Below, in pieces: positions 38,314-45,793 of a DNA stretch of 64,000 nt; position 1 is the first letter of the stretch, and each line of letters opens with the position of its first letter. The notes beneath the pieces are model-generated. The model was not told the DNA's origin and did no database searches. It was given only the letters and a program-made list of their open reading frames with translations. The position numbers and the translations under genes were made by a program. The DNA lies in contig JAVEEC010000042.1 of the NCBI GenBank assembly GCA_030840645.1, positions 1 through 64,000 of the forward strand. The letters run 5' to 3'. Origin of the DNA: Frankiaceae bacterium (GTDB lineage Bacteria; Actinomycetota; Actinomycetes; BP-191).

Positions 38314-39329
38314 TGCTCGCCGTCCGCCTCCACGCGGTCGGCGAACGCCCGCGCCTCGACGAGGTCCCGGTCCCCGAGCCGGGTCCAGGCGAGGTCCGCG
38401 TGGCCGTTCGCGCCTGCGGCATCTGTGGCTCCGACGTCCACCTCCTGCACGGCGTCACGCCGACCGGGCCGCTGCCGCTGACCCTCGGCCACGAGCCGTC
38501 CGGCGTGGTCGACGACCCCGGCGACAGCGCGTGGGCCGCGGGCGCGCGGGTCGCGATCGCCGCGGGGTACGGCTGCGGCGAGTGCGCGGCCTGCCTCGCC
38601 GACCGCGAGAACGTCTGCCCGCGGCTCGTCATCCCCGGCATCGACCGCGACGGCGCGCAGGCGGCGTACGTCGTCGTCCCTGCCCGCGCGCTCGTCGCGC
38701 TGCCCGACACCGTCGACTTCGCGACCGGGGCGATCCTCACCGACGCGGTCGCGACGCCGTTCCACGCCATCCGCCGGTCCGGTATCGAGGCGGGCGGGAC
38801 GGCCGTCGTCTACGGCCTCGGCGGGCTCGGCCTGCACGCCGTCGCGATCCTCAAGCAGGTCGTCGGCGCGCGCGTCATCGGCGTCGACCCGCTGCCCGCC
38901 GCGCGCGAGCGCGCGCTGGCGTTCGGCGCCGACGAGGTCGTGGACTCCAGCGAGCCGGCCCGCGCGGTGCGCGCGATGACCGGCGGGGGCGCGGACTGCG
39001 CGTACGAGTTCGTCGGCAACGCCGCCGTCACCGACCAGGCGGTGAAGTCGCTGCGCGGCGGCGGCACCTGCACCGTCGTCGGCGTCACGCCGCAGCCGTT
39101 GCACCTGGGCCTGCCGCAAGCTCTGCTCGTCGCGGGCGAGCTGCGGCTCCAGGGCTCGTTCGGCTGCTCGCGCGCGGAGCTGGCCGAGCTGGTCGGGCTC
39201 GTGGCCGGCGGCCGGCTCGACCTGACCGGGACCATCACCCACCGGTACGCCCTCGCCGACTTCGACGCCGGGCTGCGCACGCTGGAGACGAAGGACGGCG
39301 ACCCGATCCGCGTGGTCGTCGAGCAGTGA
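38310..39329 (+). CDS. Zinc-dependent MDR alcohol dehydrogenase family protein
   Basis: Protein of 339 residues. The catalytic zinc site is ACGICGSDVHLLHG (Cys, Asp) with LTLGHEPSGVV (His-Glu). The structural zinc site is GCGECAACLADRENVC (four Cys). The NAD(P) fold carries VVYGLGGLGLHAVAILKQVVG and an acidic strand end (VIGVDPL), which suggests NAD. Substrate class cannot be fixed; relatives oxidise alcohols, polyols or cyclic hydroxyacyl-CoA. The start ATG overlaps the LRV gene stop (ATGA) and the stop overlaps the MFS gene (GTGA). Confidence 0.9.
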   Translation: MMLAVRLHAVGERPRLDEVPVPEPGPGEVRVAVRACGICGSDVHLLHGVTPTGPLPLTLGHEPSGVVDDPGDSAWAAGARVAIAAGYGCGECAACLADRENVCPRLVIPGIDRDGAQAAYVVVPARALVALPDTVDFATGAILTDAVATPFHAIRRSGIEAGGTAVVYGLGGLGLHAVAILKQVVGARVIGVDPLPAARERALAFGADEVVDSSEPARAVRAMTGGGADCAYEFVGNAAVTDQAVKSLRGGGTCTVVGVTPQPLHLGLPQALLVAGELRLQGSFGCSRAELAELVGLVAGGRLDLTGTITHRYALADFDAGLRTLETKDGDPIRVVVEQ

Positions 39330-40528
39330 CGCTGCTCCGCCAGAACGCCGCGTTCCGCAACCTCTGGCTGGCCCGCCTCGTGTCGTTCCTCGGCGACTCG
39401 CTCGGCCTGATGGCGCTGATCCTCTACGTCGCCGACCGCGCAGGGACCGGCGCCGCGGTCGGCATGCTGCTGCTCGCCGGCGACTTCGCGCCGACGCTGG
39501 TCGGGCCGGTGGCGGGCGCGCTCGCCGACCGGCTGCACCGCCGCCGCGTCATGATCGCCTGCGACGTGCTGCAAGGCTTCGTCGTCGCGGCGATCGTCGC
39601 GTTCCAGCCGCCGCTCGTCGCGCTGCTCCCGCTCGTCGCGGTGCGCGCGGCGCTGTCCACGACGTTCCAGCCGGCCGCGCGCAGCGCCCTGCCCGACCTG
39701 GTGAACGACGCCGACCTCGACCGCGCGAACGCGCTGCTCGGCTTCGGCACCTGGGGGCTCGACGCCGCCGGGCCGCTGCTCGCCCTCGTCCTCGTCCCGC
39801 TGCTGGGGGTGCGCGGCATCCTGGCCGTGGACGCGGCGTCGTTCGTCTTCGCGCTGCCGTTCCTGCTGGGCCTGCCCCCGCTCGGCCCGGCGGCCCGCGA
39901 CGTAACGCCGTCGCTGCGGGCCGACGTCCGCGACGGCATCCGGTACGTGTGGACGCACCGCTTCGTCCGGGTGCTCGTCCTCGGCTTCGCCGCCGTGGTC
40001 CTCGTCGGGGCGGTCGACGACGTGGCGCTGGTGCTGTTCGCGAAGGGCGCGCTCGGCGGCGGCGACGCGCTGGCCAGCCTCCTCTACGCGGGCTCGGGCA
40101 TCGGGCTGCTCGCCGGGTTCCTGCTGCTGGCGCGCAGCCGCCGCGGCCTGAGCGCGCCGGTGGCGCTGCTCGCGGGTTTCGTCGTCACCAACGCGGCCAC
40201 GTCGCTGACCGGCGCGACGCGGATCGCGTTCGTCGCGGTCCTCATGCAGGTCGGCCGCGGCCTCGGCATCGCGCTCGTGGAGGTCGGCCACAACGTGCTC
40301 GTCGCGCGCGCGGTCCCGGCCCACCTGCGCGGCCGGGTCTTCGCGAACCTCTACGCCGCCCTCGGTGTCGCCGCCGGCATCGCGTACCTCGTCGGCGGCC
40401 GGCTGGTCGACGCGACGACGCCCCGCGCCGCGCTCGTCGTCTCCGGGCTGCTCGGCCTCGGCGTCGTCGCGGTCATGGCGACGAGGCTGCCGCCGGCCCC
40501 GCCAGGAACGCCGCCAGCGCCGCGTTGA
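39326..40528 (+). CDS. MFS transporter
   Basis: Major facilitator protein of 400 residues with about 10-12 membrane helices. The N-terminus FRNLWLARLVSFLGDSLGLMAL and the loop between helices 2 and 3, GALADRLHRRRVMIACDVL, match exporters related to EntS/MFS_3. Helix 4-5 has AARSALPDLVNDADLDRANALL. Likely a proton-coupled exporter of a small hydrophobic compound; the substrate is unknown. GTG start inside the dehydrogenase stop codon. Its last 56 bases overlap the 3' end of the convergent hydrolase gene. Confidence 0.9.
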   Translation: MTLLRQNAAFRNLWLARLVSFLGDSLGLMALILYVADRAGTGAAVGMLLLAGDFAPTLVGPVAGALADRLHRRRVMIACDVLQGFVVAAIVAFQPPLVALLPLVAVRAALSTTFQPAARSALPDLVNDADLDRANALLGFGTWGLDAAGPLLALVLVPLLGVRGILAVDAASFVFALPFLLGLPPLGPAARDVTPSLRADVRDGIRYVWTHRFVRVLVLGFAAVVLVGAVDDVALVLFAKGALGGGDALASLLYAGSGIGLLAGFLLLARSRRGLSAPVALLAGFVVTNAATSLTGATRIAFVAVLMQVGRGLGIALVEVGHNVLVARAVPAHLRGRVFANLYAALGVAAGIAYLVGGRLVDATTPRAALVVSGLLGLGVVAVMATRLPPAPPGTPPAPR

Positions 40529-41267
40529 ACTCCTCCGGCGCCTCGACCGCCGTCAGGTGCCCTGACCCCGGGATCGTGACCAGCCGCGCGCCGGGGACCG
40601 CGTCCGCCATCGCGCGCGCGTCGGCCGGCGGCGCCAACGTGTCCTCCTCGCCGACGACGACGAGCGTCGGGACCGTGACCGCCCGCAAGGTGTCGAACGA
40701 GTCCGGCCGCGCCGCCATCGCGCGCTGCGCCCAGGCGACGGCGTAGGCGGGGGCGCGTTCGACCAGCGCCTTCACCCGGCCGGTCACGAGCGCGCGGCGC
40801 TCGCGCGTCGTCTCCCCGAGCAGGCTCGGCAGCATCTCCTCGACCAGCTGCTTCGCGTCGCCCGCGGCGAGCACCTCCTCCGCGATGCGCAGCCGGTTGG
40901 CGGCGGCCTCGGGAGTGTCCGCGCCCGCCTTGGTGTCGGCCAGGACGAGCGCCCGCACGCGCTCGGGGTGCCGTCGCAGGAACGCCATCGCGACGTACCC
41001 GCCCATCGACAGGCCGCCGAGCACACAGGTGTCCACCTTGCGGGCGTCGAGCATCGCCGCGACGTCGTCCGCGACCTCGTCCAGCGACGGGTCGTCGTGG
41101 CCGGACTGCGTCCCGCCGAAGCCGCGCTGGTCCGGGCAGAGGACGCGGTAGTCGCCGGCCAGGGCCTCGCGCTGCGCAGCCCACATGGACGCGTTCAGCG
41201 GGAAGGCGTGCAGCAGCACGACCGCCGGACCGCGGCCGGACTCGATGACGTACGGATCGACCCGCAC
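40473..41267 (-). CDS. Alpha/beta hydrolase (3-oxoadipate enol-lactonase-like)
   Basis: Protein of 264 residues with the alpha/beta-hydrolase core. The oxyanion strand is VVLLHAFPLNASMW, the nucleophile elbow VLGGLSMGGYVAM (Ser about residue 89), the acid in VVVGEEDTLAPP (Asp), and the catalytic His in PGSGHLTAVEAPEEF. Closest in style to PcaD and related esterases, but the substrate is not known. Start GTG at 41267 leads directly into VRVDPYVIESGRGP; the frame upstream crosses the SDR gene. It ends inside the MFS gene (56-bp convergent overlap). It follows the SDR gene by 20 bases and may be co-transcribed. Confidence 0.87.
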   Translation of the reverse strand: MRVDPYVIESGRGPAVVLLHAFPLNASMWAAQREALAGDYRVLCPDQRGFGGTQSGHDDPSLDEVADDVAAMLDARKVDTCVLGGLSMGGYVAMAFLRRHPERVRALVLADTKAGADTPEAAANRLRIAEEVLAAGDAKQLVEEMLPSLLGETTRERRALVTGRVKALVERAPAYAVAWAQRAMAARPDSFDTLRAVTVPTLVVVGEEDTLAPPADARAMADAVPGARLVTIPGSGHLTAVEAPEEFNAALAAFLAGPAAASSP

Positions 41268-41287
41268 GGCACCGACACTACATACAA

Positions 41288-42055
41288 CTACGCCCCGCCA
41301 CCCGCGGTGATCCCGCCGTCGACGACGAGGGTCTGGCCGGTGACGTACGACGCGCTGTCGCTCGCGAGGAACACCGCCGCGCCGACCATCTCCTCGGCCC
41401 GGCCCCAGCGGCCCATGGGCACGTGCGCCATCATCGCCGCCGACGTCGCCTCGTCCTCCCACAATGCGCGGTTCAGGTCGGTCGCGGTCCAGCCGGGGCA
41501 GAGCGCGTTGACGCGGACGCCACGGCTCGCCCACTCGATCGCGACCGACTTCGTCAGGCTGACGACGGCGGCCTTGGAGGCGCCGTACGGCGCGAGCAAC
41601 GGCGTCCCGCCGAGGGCCGCGACGGACGCGACGTTGACGACGCTGCCGCTGCCGCGCTCCAGCAGGTGCGGCCCCGCGGCCTGCATGACGTGCACGATCG
41701 AGTCGGTGTTGAGCCGCATCACCTTGGTCCAGCCGTCGAACCGCAGGTCGGTGAACGGCGCCATGAACGACGTCCCGCCCGCGTTGTTCACGACCACGTC
41801 GAGGTGCCCGAGCGCGGCGATCGCGTCGCGCACCATGCCCTGCGCCGCGTCCCTGTCGGTCACGTCGGCGGGGACCGCGAACGCCTTGCGCCCCAGCGCC
41901 TCCACCTCGCGTACGGTCTCGGCCAGCGCCTCCGCCGTCCGCGCGGACAGGACGAGGTCCGCGCCCGCGCGCGCGTAGCCGACCGCGATCGCGCGGCCGA
42001 TCCCGCGGCTCGCGCCGGTCACCAGCGCGGTCTTGCCGGCCAGGTCGATCGTCAT
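41288..42055 (-). CDS. SDR-family oxidoreductase
   Basis: Short-chain dehydrogenase/reductase of 255 residues. Cofactor loop TGASRGIGRAIAVGYARAGA with a following basic residue (SARTAEAL), which suggests NADP(H). Also present are DVTDRDAA, NNAGGTSFMAP, the catalytic Ser in GSVVNVASVAALGG and YGASKAAVVSLTKSVAIEW with the Tyr-Lys pair. The C-terminus (ASYVTGQTLVVDGG) is that of classical SDRs such as 3-oxoacyl reductases and polyol dehydrogenases. GGGAGG lies about 5 bases before the ATG, which also overlaps the stop of the upstream hydrolase (ATGA). Confidence 0.92.
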   Translation of the reverse strand: MTIDLAGKTALVTGASRGIGRAIAVGYARAGADLVLSARTAEALAETVREVEALGRKAFAVPADVTDRDAAQGMVRDAIAALGHLDVVVNNAGGTSFMAPFTDLRFDGWTKVMRLNTDSIVHVMQAAGPHLLERGSGSVVNVASVAALGGTPLLAPYGASKAAVVSLTKSVAIEWASRGVRVNALCPGWTATDLNRALWEDEATSAAMMAHVPMGRWGRAEEMVGAAVFLASDSASYVTGQTLVVDGGITAGGGA

Positions 42056-42753
42056 CGTTCCTCCCACGTCCGCGGCAGCGGCGCGCTCCCCGGCGCCAGC
42101 CGGTCCGCCACGATATCGAGGACCTCGTCGGCGAAGCCGACGAACAGGTGCTTGGACCGCTCGACCACGACCACCTCGGCCTGCGGCACCCGGGCGAAGC
42201 GCTCGTACGCCTCGGGCGGGCGCAGGTAGTCGTCCAGCTCGGGCACGACCGCCGTGAGCGGCTTGCCGGACGCGGCCCACCGGTCCAGGTCGGCGTCGCC
42301 GGCGCGCTTCAACGGCGGCGCCAGCAGGATCGCGCCGACCACCGTCGGGTCATCGGCGCCGTACATCAGCGCCAGCTCGGACCCGAACGACCACCCCATC
42401 AGCCACGGCCGCGGCAGGTCCTCGGCCTCGACCAGGTCGAGCGCGGCGGCGACGTCGTAGCGTTCCGCGTCGCCGCCGTCGAAGGCGCCCTCGCTCCCGG
42501 CCGTGCCACGGGTGTTGAACCGCAGCACCGCGATGCCGGCGAGCGCGGGCAGCCGCCAGTCGGCCTTGCGGAGCAGGTGGCTGTCGATGCTGCCGCCGTG
42601 GGTCGGCAACGGGTGCAGGCAGACCAGCGTCGCCCTCGGCTCCCCCGTCTCGGGCAGCGCGATGGCGCCGTGCAGGGTCAGCCCGTCGGCCGTGTGCAAC
42701 GTCACCGGCCGGCGTTGCGCGGGCAGCACCGTGTTGGCCCGGATCTCCGTCAC
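42052..42753 (-). CDS. Alpha/beta hydrolase (dienelactone-hydrolase-like / acyl-peptidase-like)
   Basis: Protein of 233 residues. It starts with a beta-hairpin (VTLHTADGLTLHGAIALPE) and then TLVCLHPLPTHGGSID, FNTRGTAGSEGAFDGGD and the nucleophile elbow LMGWSFGSELALMYG (Ser about residue 122). The His is probably in VVERSKHLFVGF and the acid in VVPELDDYL. This layout is that of the small alpha/beta hydrolases annotated as serine aminopeptidase S33 or CocE-like. GTG start; coupled to the SDR gene by ATGA. Immediately upstream lies a 19-bp-arm palindrome. Confidence 0.85.
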   Translation of the reverse strand: MTEIRANTVLPAQRRPVTLHTADGLTLHGAIALPETGEPRATLVCLHPLPTHGGSIDSHLLRKADWRLPALAGIAVLRFNTRGTAGSEGAFDGGDAERYDVAAALDLVEAEDLPRPWLMGWSFGSELALMYGADDPTVVGAILLAPPLKRAGDADLDRWAASGKPLTAVVPELDDYLRPPEAYERFARVPQAEVVVVERSKHLFVGFADEVLDIVADRLAPGSAPLPRTWEER

Positions 42754-42781
42754 GACCCCCCGCCCCCCGCGCGCCCCACCC

Positions 42782-42832
42782 CGTTGTGTGCGGGATTTGC
42801 CGGGCTAGGGCCCGCAAATCCCGCACACAACG
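42782..42832. repeat. Intergenic palindrome (19-bp arms), copy 1 of a repeat family
   Basis: Left arm 42782-42800 (CGTTGTGTGCGGGATTTGC) and right arm 42814-42832 are perfect reverse complements with a 13-base GC-rich spacer containing CTAG. It sits between two same-strand genes. A second copy of the outer arms flanks the IS element at 47787 and 48926. Confidence 0.88.
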
Positions 42833-42852
42833 TGAAAGGCGGCGCGGGCATG

Positions 42853-43044
42853 TCAGTACCGTCCGGGGGTGCGGCGGCGCCAGCAGGGCGTGTGCCAGTG
42901 CCGGCGGTCCTCGACGTCGTCTTCCCGCCAGACCACGACGTGCGGCGTGCCCGCAACGATCTCGTGGTCGCAGCCGGGGCAGCGGTACACCTTCGTCGCG
43001 CGCGCCCCCGCGACCGGGCGGACGACCCAGTCGTCGCCGGTCAC
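42853..43044 (-). CDS. Small zinc-ribbon-like protein
   Basis: Protein of 63 residues. It has CxxC in YRCPGCDHEI and HxH...C in RRHWHTPCWRRR, which could bind one zinc ion. The sequence WVVRPVAGARATKVYRCPGC and TPHVVVW is conserved in a family of short actinobacterial proteins of unknown role that I recognise by pattern. It ends in a basic tail. The GTG start overlaps the stop of the DUF1232 gene (GTGA); longer frame upstream is antisense-like Arg-rich sequence and is not used. Likely co-expressed with the two genes upstream. Confidence 0.78.
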   Translation of the reverse strand: MTGDDWVVRPVAGARATKVYRCPGCDHEIVAGTPHVVVWREDDVEDRRHWHTPCWRRRTPGRY

Positions 43045-43472
43045 CGTTCCGACAGGACTTCCCCGTCGACGACGTCGCCGCGGGCGCCGGCGCGACCCGC
43101 CGTCGCCGCGCCGAACGCCAGCACCCCGAAGATCTTCCGCGGCGACAGTCCGGCGGCGGCGGCCTGGAGCAGCAGCTCGAGGCCGCGGTCGGTGCCGTGC
43201 CAGTGCTCGCGCAGGACGTTCTCGCCCGCGCCCATCAGCAGGCGACGCACCGCCCACCCGATCACCGCGACGTCGTCCAGCTGGCCGAGGCCGGGAATGA
43301 AGTCCGGGATGACGTCGAACGGCAGCACGAGGTACGCCGCCGCCGCACCGACCTCGTACTTCACCCGCTTGGGCACCCGCGGGTCCTTCGCGACGTCGCG
43401 GAACAGCCGTGCCACGTCCGGCACGAACTGCGCCGCCTCCCGCGCGATCGCCTTCAGCCGTTGCGTGTCCAT
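43041..43472 (-). CDS. DUF1232 (YkvA-like) membrane-associated protein
   Basis: Protein of 143 residues. The DUF1232 signature YLVLPFDVIPDFIPGLGQLDD is at about residues 47-67 and forms a hydrophobic hairpin. Flanking helices are basic (RLKAIAREAAQF, DPRVPKRVKYEVG). Function of the family is unknown; several members associate with membranes. GGAGG lies 8 bases before the ATG at 43472. It follows the fused 3-hydroxybutyryl-CoA dehydrogenase by 17 bases and is translationally coupled to the small zinc-ribbon gene. Confidence 0.85.
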   Translation of the reverse strand: MDTQRLKAIAREAAQFVPDVARLFRDVAKDPRVPKRVKYEVGAAAAYLVLPFDVIPDFIPGLGQLDDVAVIGWAVRRLLMGAGENVLREHWHGTDRGLELLLQAAAAGLSPRKIFGVLAFGAATAGRAGARGDVVDGEVLSER

Positions 43473-43489
43473 GCCCGGATCCTCCCCGG

Positions 43490-45262
43490 CTAGCGCGCGG
43501 AGTAGTCCCGGAAGCCGCGGCCGCTCTTGCGGCCGAGGTAGCCCGCTGTCACGAGGTGCTCCAGCAGCGGCGCCGGCGCGAAGCCGGGCTCGCGGAACTC
43601 CAGGTACAGCGTGTGCTGGATCGCGAGCGCCACGTCGAGGCCGACGACGTCGAGCAGCTCGAACGGGCCCATCGGGTGGCCGCAGCCGAGCTTCATCGCG
43701 TAGTCGATGTCGTCGACCGAGGAGTAGTGCTCCTCGAGCATCCGGACCGCGTCGTTCAGGTACGGGAACAGCAGCGCGTTGACGATGAACCCGGCCCGGT
43801 CCGCGCAGACCACCGGGTGCTTGCCGAGCCGCAGCGCGAACGCGCGCGCGACGGCGACCGTGTCGCCGGACGTACGGACCGTCGGCACGACCTCGACCAG
43901 CTTCATCACCGGCGCCGGGTTGAAGAAGTGCAGCCCCACCACGTCGTCGGGCCGCGTCGTCGCGGCCGCGCACTCGATGACCGGCAGGCTGCTCGTCGTC
44001 GTCGCGAGGATCGCGCCGGGCTTGACGACCTCGTCCAGCGCGGCGAACAGCGCGCGCTTGACGTCGATGTCCTCGACCACTGCCTCGATCACCAGGTCGC
44101 AGTCCGCGAGGTCGTCGAGGTCGACCGTCCCGGTGACTCGGGCCAGCGCCTCGTCGCGGCCGGCCTCGTCCAGCTTGCCGCGCTGGACGGCCTTCTCCAA
44201 CGACTTCTGCAACGCCGCCCGCGTCGCGGCGACCTTCTCCGCGCTGCGGGCGCGGAACACCACGTCGTAGCCGGCCTTCGCCGCGACCTCCACGATGCCG
44301 GACGCCATCGTGCCGGTGCCGGCGACGCCGATGCGGCCGACCTCGCGCGCGGGCTCGGCCGGCTCGACCGGGTGCGCACCGGTGACCATGCGCGGGGAGT
44401 CCGGCTCCTCGTACGCGTAGAAGCCGCGCCCGGTCTTGCGGCCGAGGAACCCGGCCGTCACGAGCTGCTTGAGGATCGGCGACGGCGCGTGCAGGTGGTC
44501 GCGCGTCTGGTGGTACATCGTGTCGAGGATCTCGTACGCCGAGTCGAGGCCGATCAGGTCGAGCAGCGCCAACGGCCCCATCGGGTGGCCGCAGCCGAAG
44601 CGCATCGCCGCGTCGATGTCCTCGGCGGTGGCGTACCTGGACTCCAGCATCCGGACCGCGTTGTTGAGGTAGCCGAACAGCAGCGCGTTCGCGATGAACC
44701 CGGCCCGGTCGCCCGCGGTGACGTCGGTCTTGCCGATCCGCGCGACCAGCGCCTCGATGTCGTCCACGACCTCCTGGTCGGTGACGACGGACCGGATGAT
44801 CTCGACCAGCGCCATGACCGGCGCCGGGTTGAACCAGTGCATGCCGAGCACGCGGCTCGGCCGCTCGGTGGCGACGGCGATCTCGGTGACCGAGAGCGCG
44901 GAGGTGTTGGTCGCGAGGATCGTCTCCGGCGGGCAGATCTTGTCCAGCCGCGCGAACAGCTCGGTCTTGAGGTCGAGGCGTTCCGGGATTGCCTCCACGA
45001 CGAGGTCCACGTCGGCGAGCCGGTCGAGGTCGGTCGTCAGCTCGACCCGGTCGAACAGCGCCGCCTGCTCCTCCGCCGTCATCTTGCCGCGGGCCAGCGC
45101 GCGCCCGGTCGAGTGCTCGATGTGGCCGCGGCCGCGGGCCAGCGCCTCCTCGGTCGGTTCGACGCCGACGACCTGCAGACCGTTGCGCGCCAGGACTTCC
45201 GCGATGCCCGCACCCATCGTGCCGAGCCCGACCACGCCGACCTTGCGGAACTCGCGCGCCAC
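43490..45262 (-). CDS. Tandem-fused 3-hydroxybutyryl-CoA dehydrogenase
   Basis: Two complete (S)-3-hydroxyacyl-CoA dehydrogenases in one 590-residue chain. Half one (about 1-295) has VGVVGLGTMGAGIAEVLARN, MHWFNPAPVMALVEII and FGCGHPMGPLALLDLIGLD. Half two (about 305-590) has IGVAGTGTMASGIVEVAAKAG, LHFFNPAPVMKLVEVV and LGCGHPMGPFELLDVVGLD. In both halves the catalytic His (HWF/HFF) and Glu (LVE) and the NAD glycine loop are intact. Single-domain HbdH is about 285 residues, so this is a head-to-tail duplication. It would reduce acetoacetyl-CoA or oxidise 3-hydroxybutyryl-CoA. GTG start with GGAG five bases upstream. Confidence 0.92.
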   Translation of the reverse strand: MAREFRKVGVVGLGTMGAGIAEVLARNGLQVVGVEPTEEALARGRGHIEHSTGRALARGKMTAEEQAALFDRVELTTDLDRLADVDLVVEAIPERLDLKTELFARLDKICPPETILATNTSALSVTEIAVATERPSRVLGMHWFNPAPVMALVEIIRSVVTDQEVVDDIEALVARIGKTDVTAGDRAGFIANALLFGYLNNAVRMLESRYATAEDIDAAMRFGCGHPMGPLALLDLIGLDSAYEILDTMYHQTRDHLHAPSPILKQLVTAGFLGRKTGRGFYAYEEPDSPRMVTGAHPVEPAEPAREVGRIGVAGTGTMASGIVEVAAKAGYDVVFRARSAEKVAATRAALQKSLEKAVQRGKLDEAGRDEALARVTGTVDLDDLADCDLVIEAVVEDIDVKRALFAALDEVVKPGAILATTTSSLPVIECAAATTRPDDVVGLHFFNPAPVMKLVEVVPTVRTSGDTVAVARAFALRLGKHPVVCADRAGFIVNALLFPYLNDAVRMLEEHYSSVDDIDYAMKLGCGHPMGPFELLDVVGLDVALAIQHTLYLEFREPGFAPAPLLEHLVTAGYLGRKSGRGFRDYSAR

Positions 45263-45351
45263 ACCGTCTCCTCGAAGGTCACTGGGTAACGGTGCAGTGT
45301 CCCATCCGCCTTCGCGGCGCGGAAATCCCGGTTCGTGACGTTCTGCGGGAG

Positions 45352-45723
45352 TCAGCCGGGCATGTCCGCCCAGACGACCTTGCCCGGCCCGTCCCGCCGC
45401 ACGCCCCACCGGGCGGCGACCCGCGCGACGATTAGCAGGCCGCGGCCCGACTCGCCGTTCGCGGCGGCGGCACGCGGGCGGCCGAGGGCCGGGTCGGCAT
45501 CGCCGACCTCGATGCGGACGCCGCCGTTCTCGACGACGACGTCGAGGGTCACGTTGCCGAGGCCGTGAAGGATGGCGTTGGTGACCAGCTCGCTGACGAC
45601 GAGCGCGACGTCCTCGACGCGGTCGGTCGTCTCCGCACGCAGGCACGCGTCGCGGGCGAACGCCCGGGCCGCCGCGGGCGCCGTGACCACGGGCTGGAGC
45701 GTCGTTCGGGCCCGGATGTCCAC
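45352..45723 (-). CDS. RsbW-like anti-sigma / ATP-binding (HATPase) protein
   Basis: GHKL-fold ATP-binding protein of 123 residues. The N box is VALVVSELVTNAILHG, the G1 box IEVGDADPALG and the G2 box ESGRGLLIVARVAARWG. This is the SpoIIAB/RsbW single-domain kinase layout common in actinobacteria, where such proteins often act as anti-sigma factors or serine kinases of anti-sigma antagonists. No antagonist or sigma gene is adjacent. The GTG at 45723 gives a family-like start (VDIRARTTLQP); an ATG at 45774 in the same frame is possible. Confidence 0.85.
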   Translation of the reverse strand: MDIRARTTLQPVVTAPAAARAFARDACLRAETTDRVEDVALVVSELVTNAILHGLGNVTLDVVVENGGVRIEVGDADPALGRPRAAAANGESGRGLLIVARVAARWGVRRDGPGKVVWADMPG

Positions 45724-45793
45724 GCCGCGACGCCCTCTCTGGTGAAGACCTAGGGGAGCATCCCCGCCTCGCATCGACGCAAACGCCGCGCCG

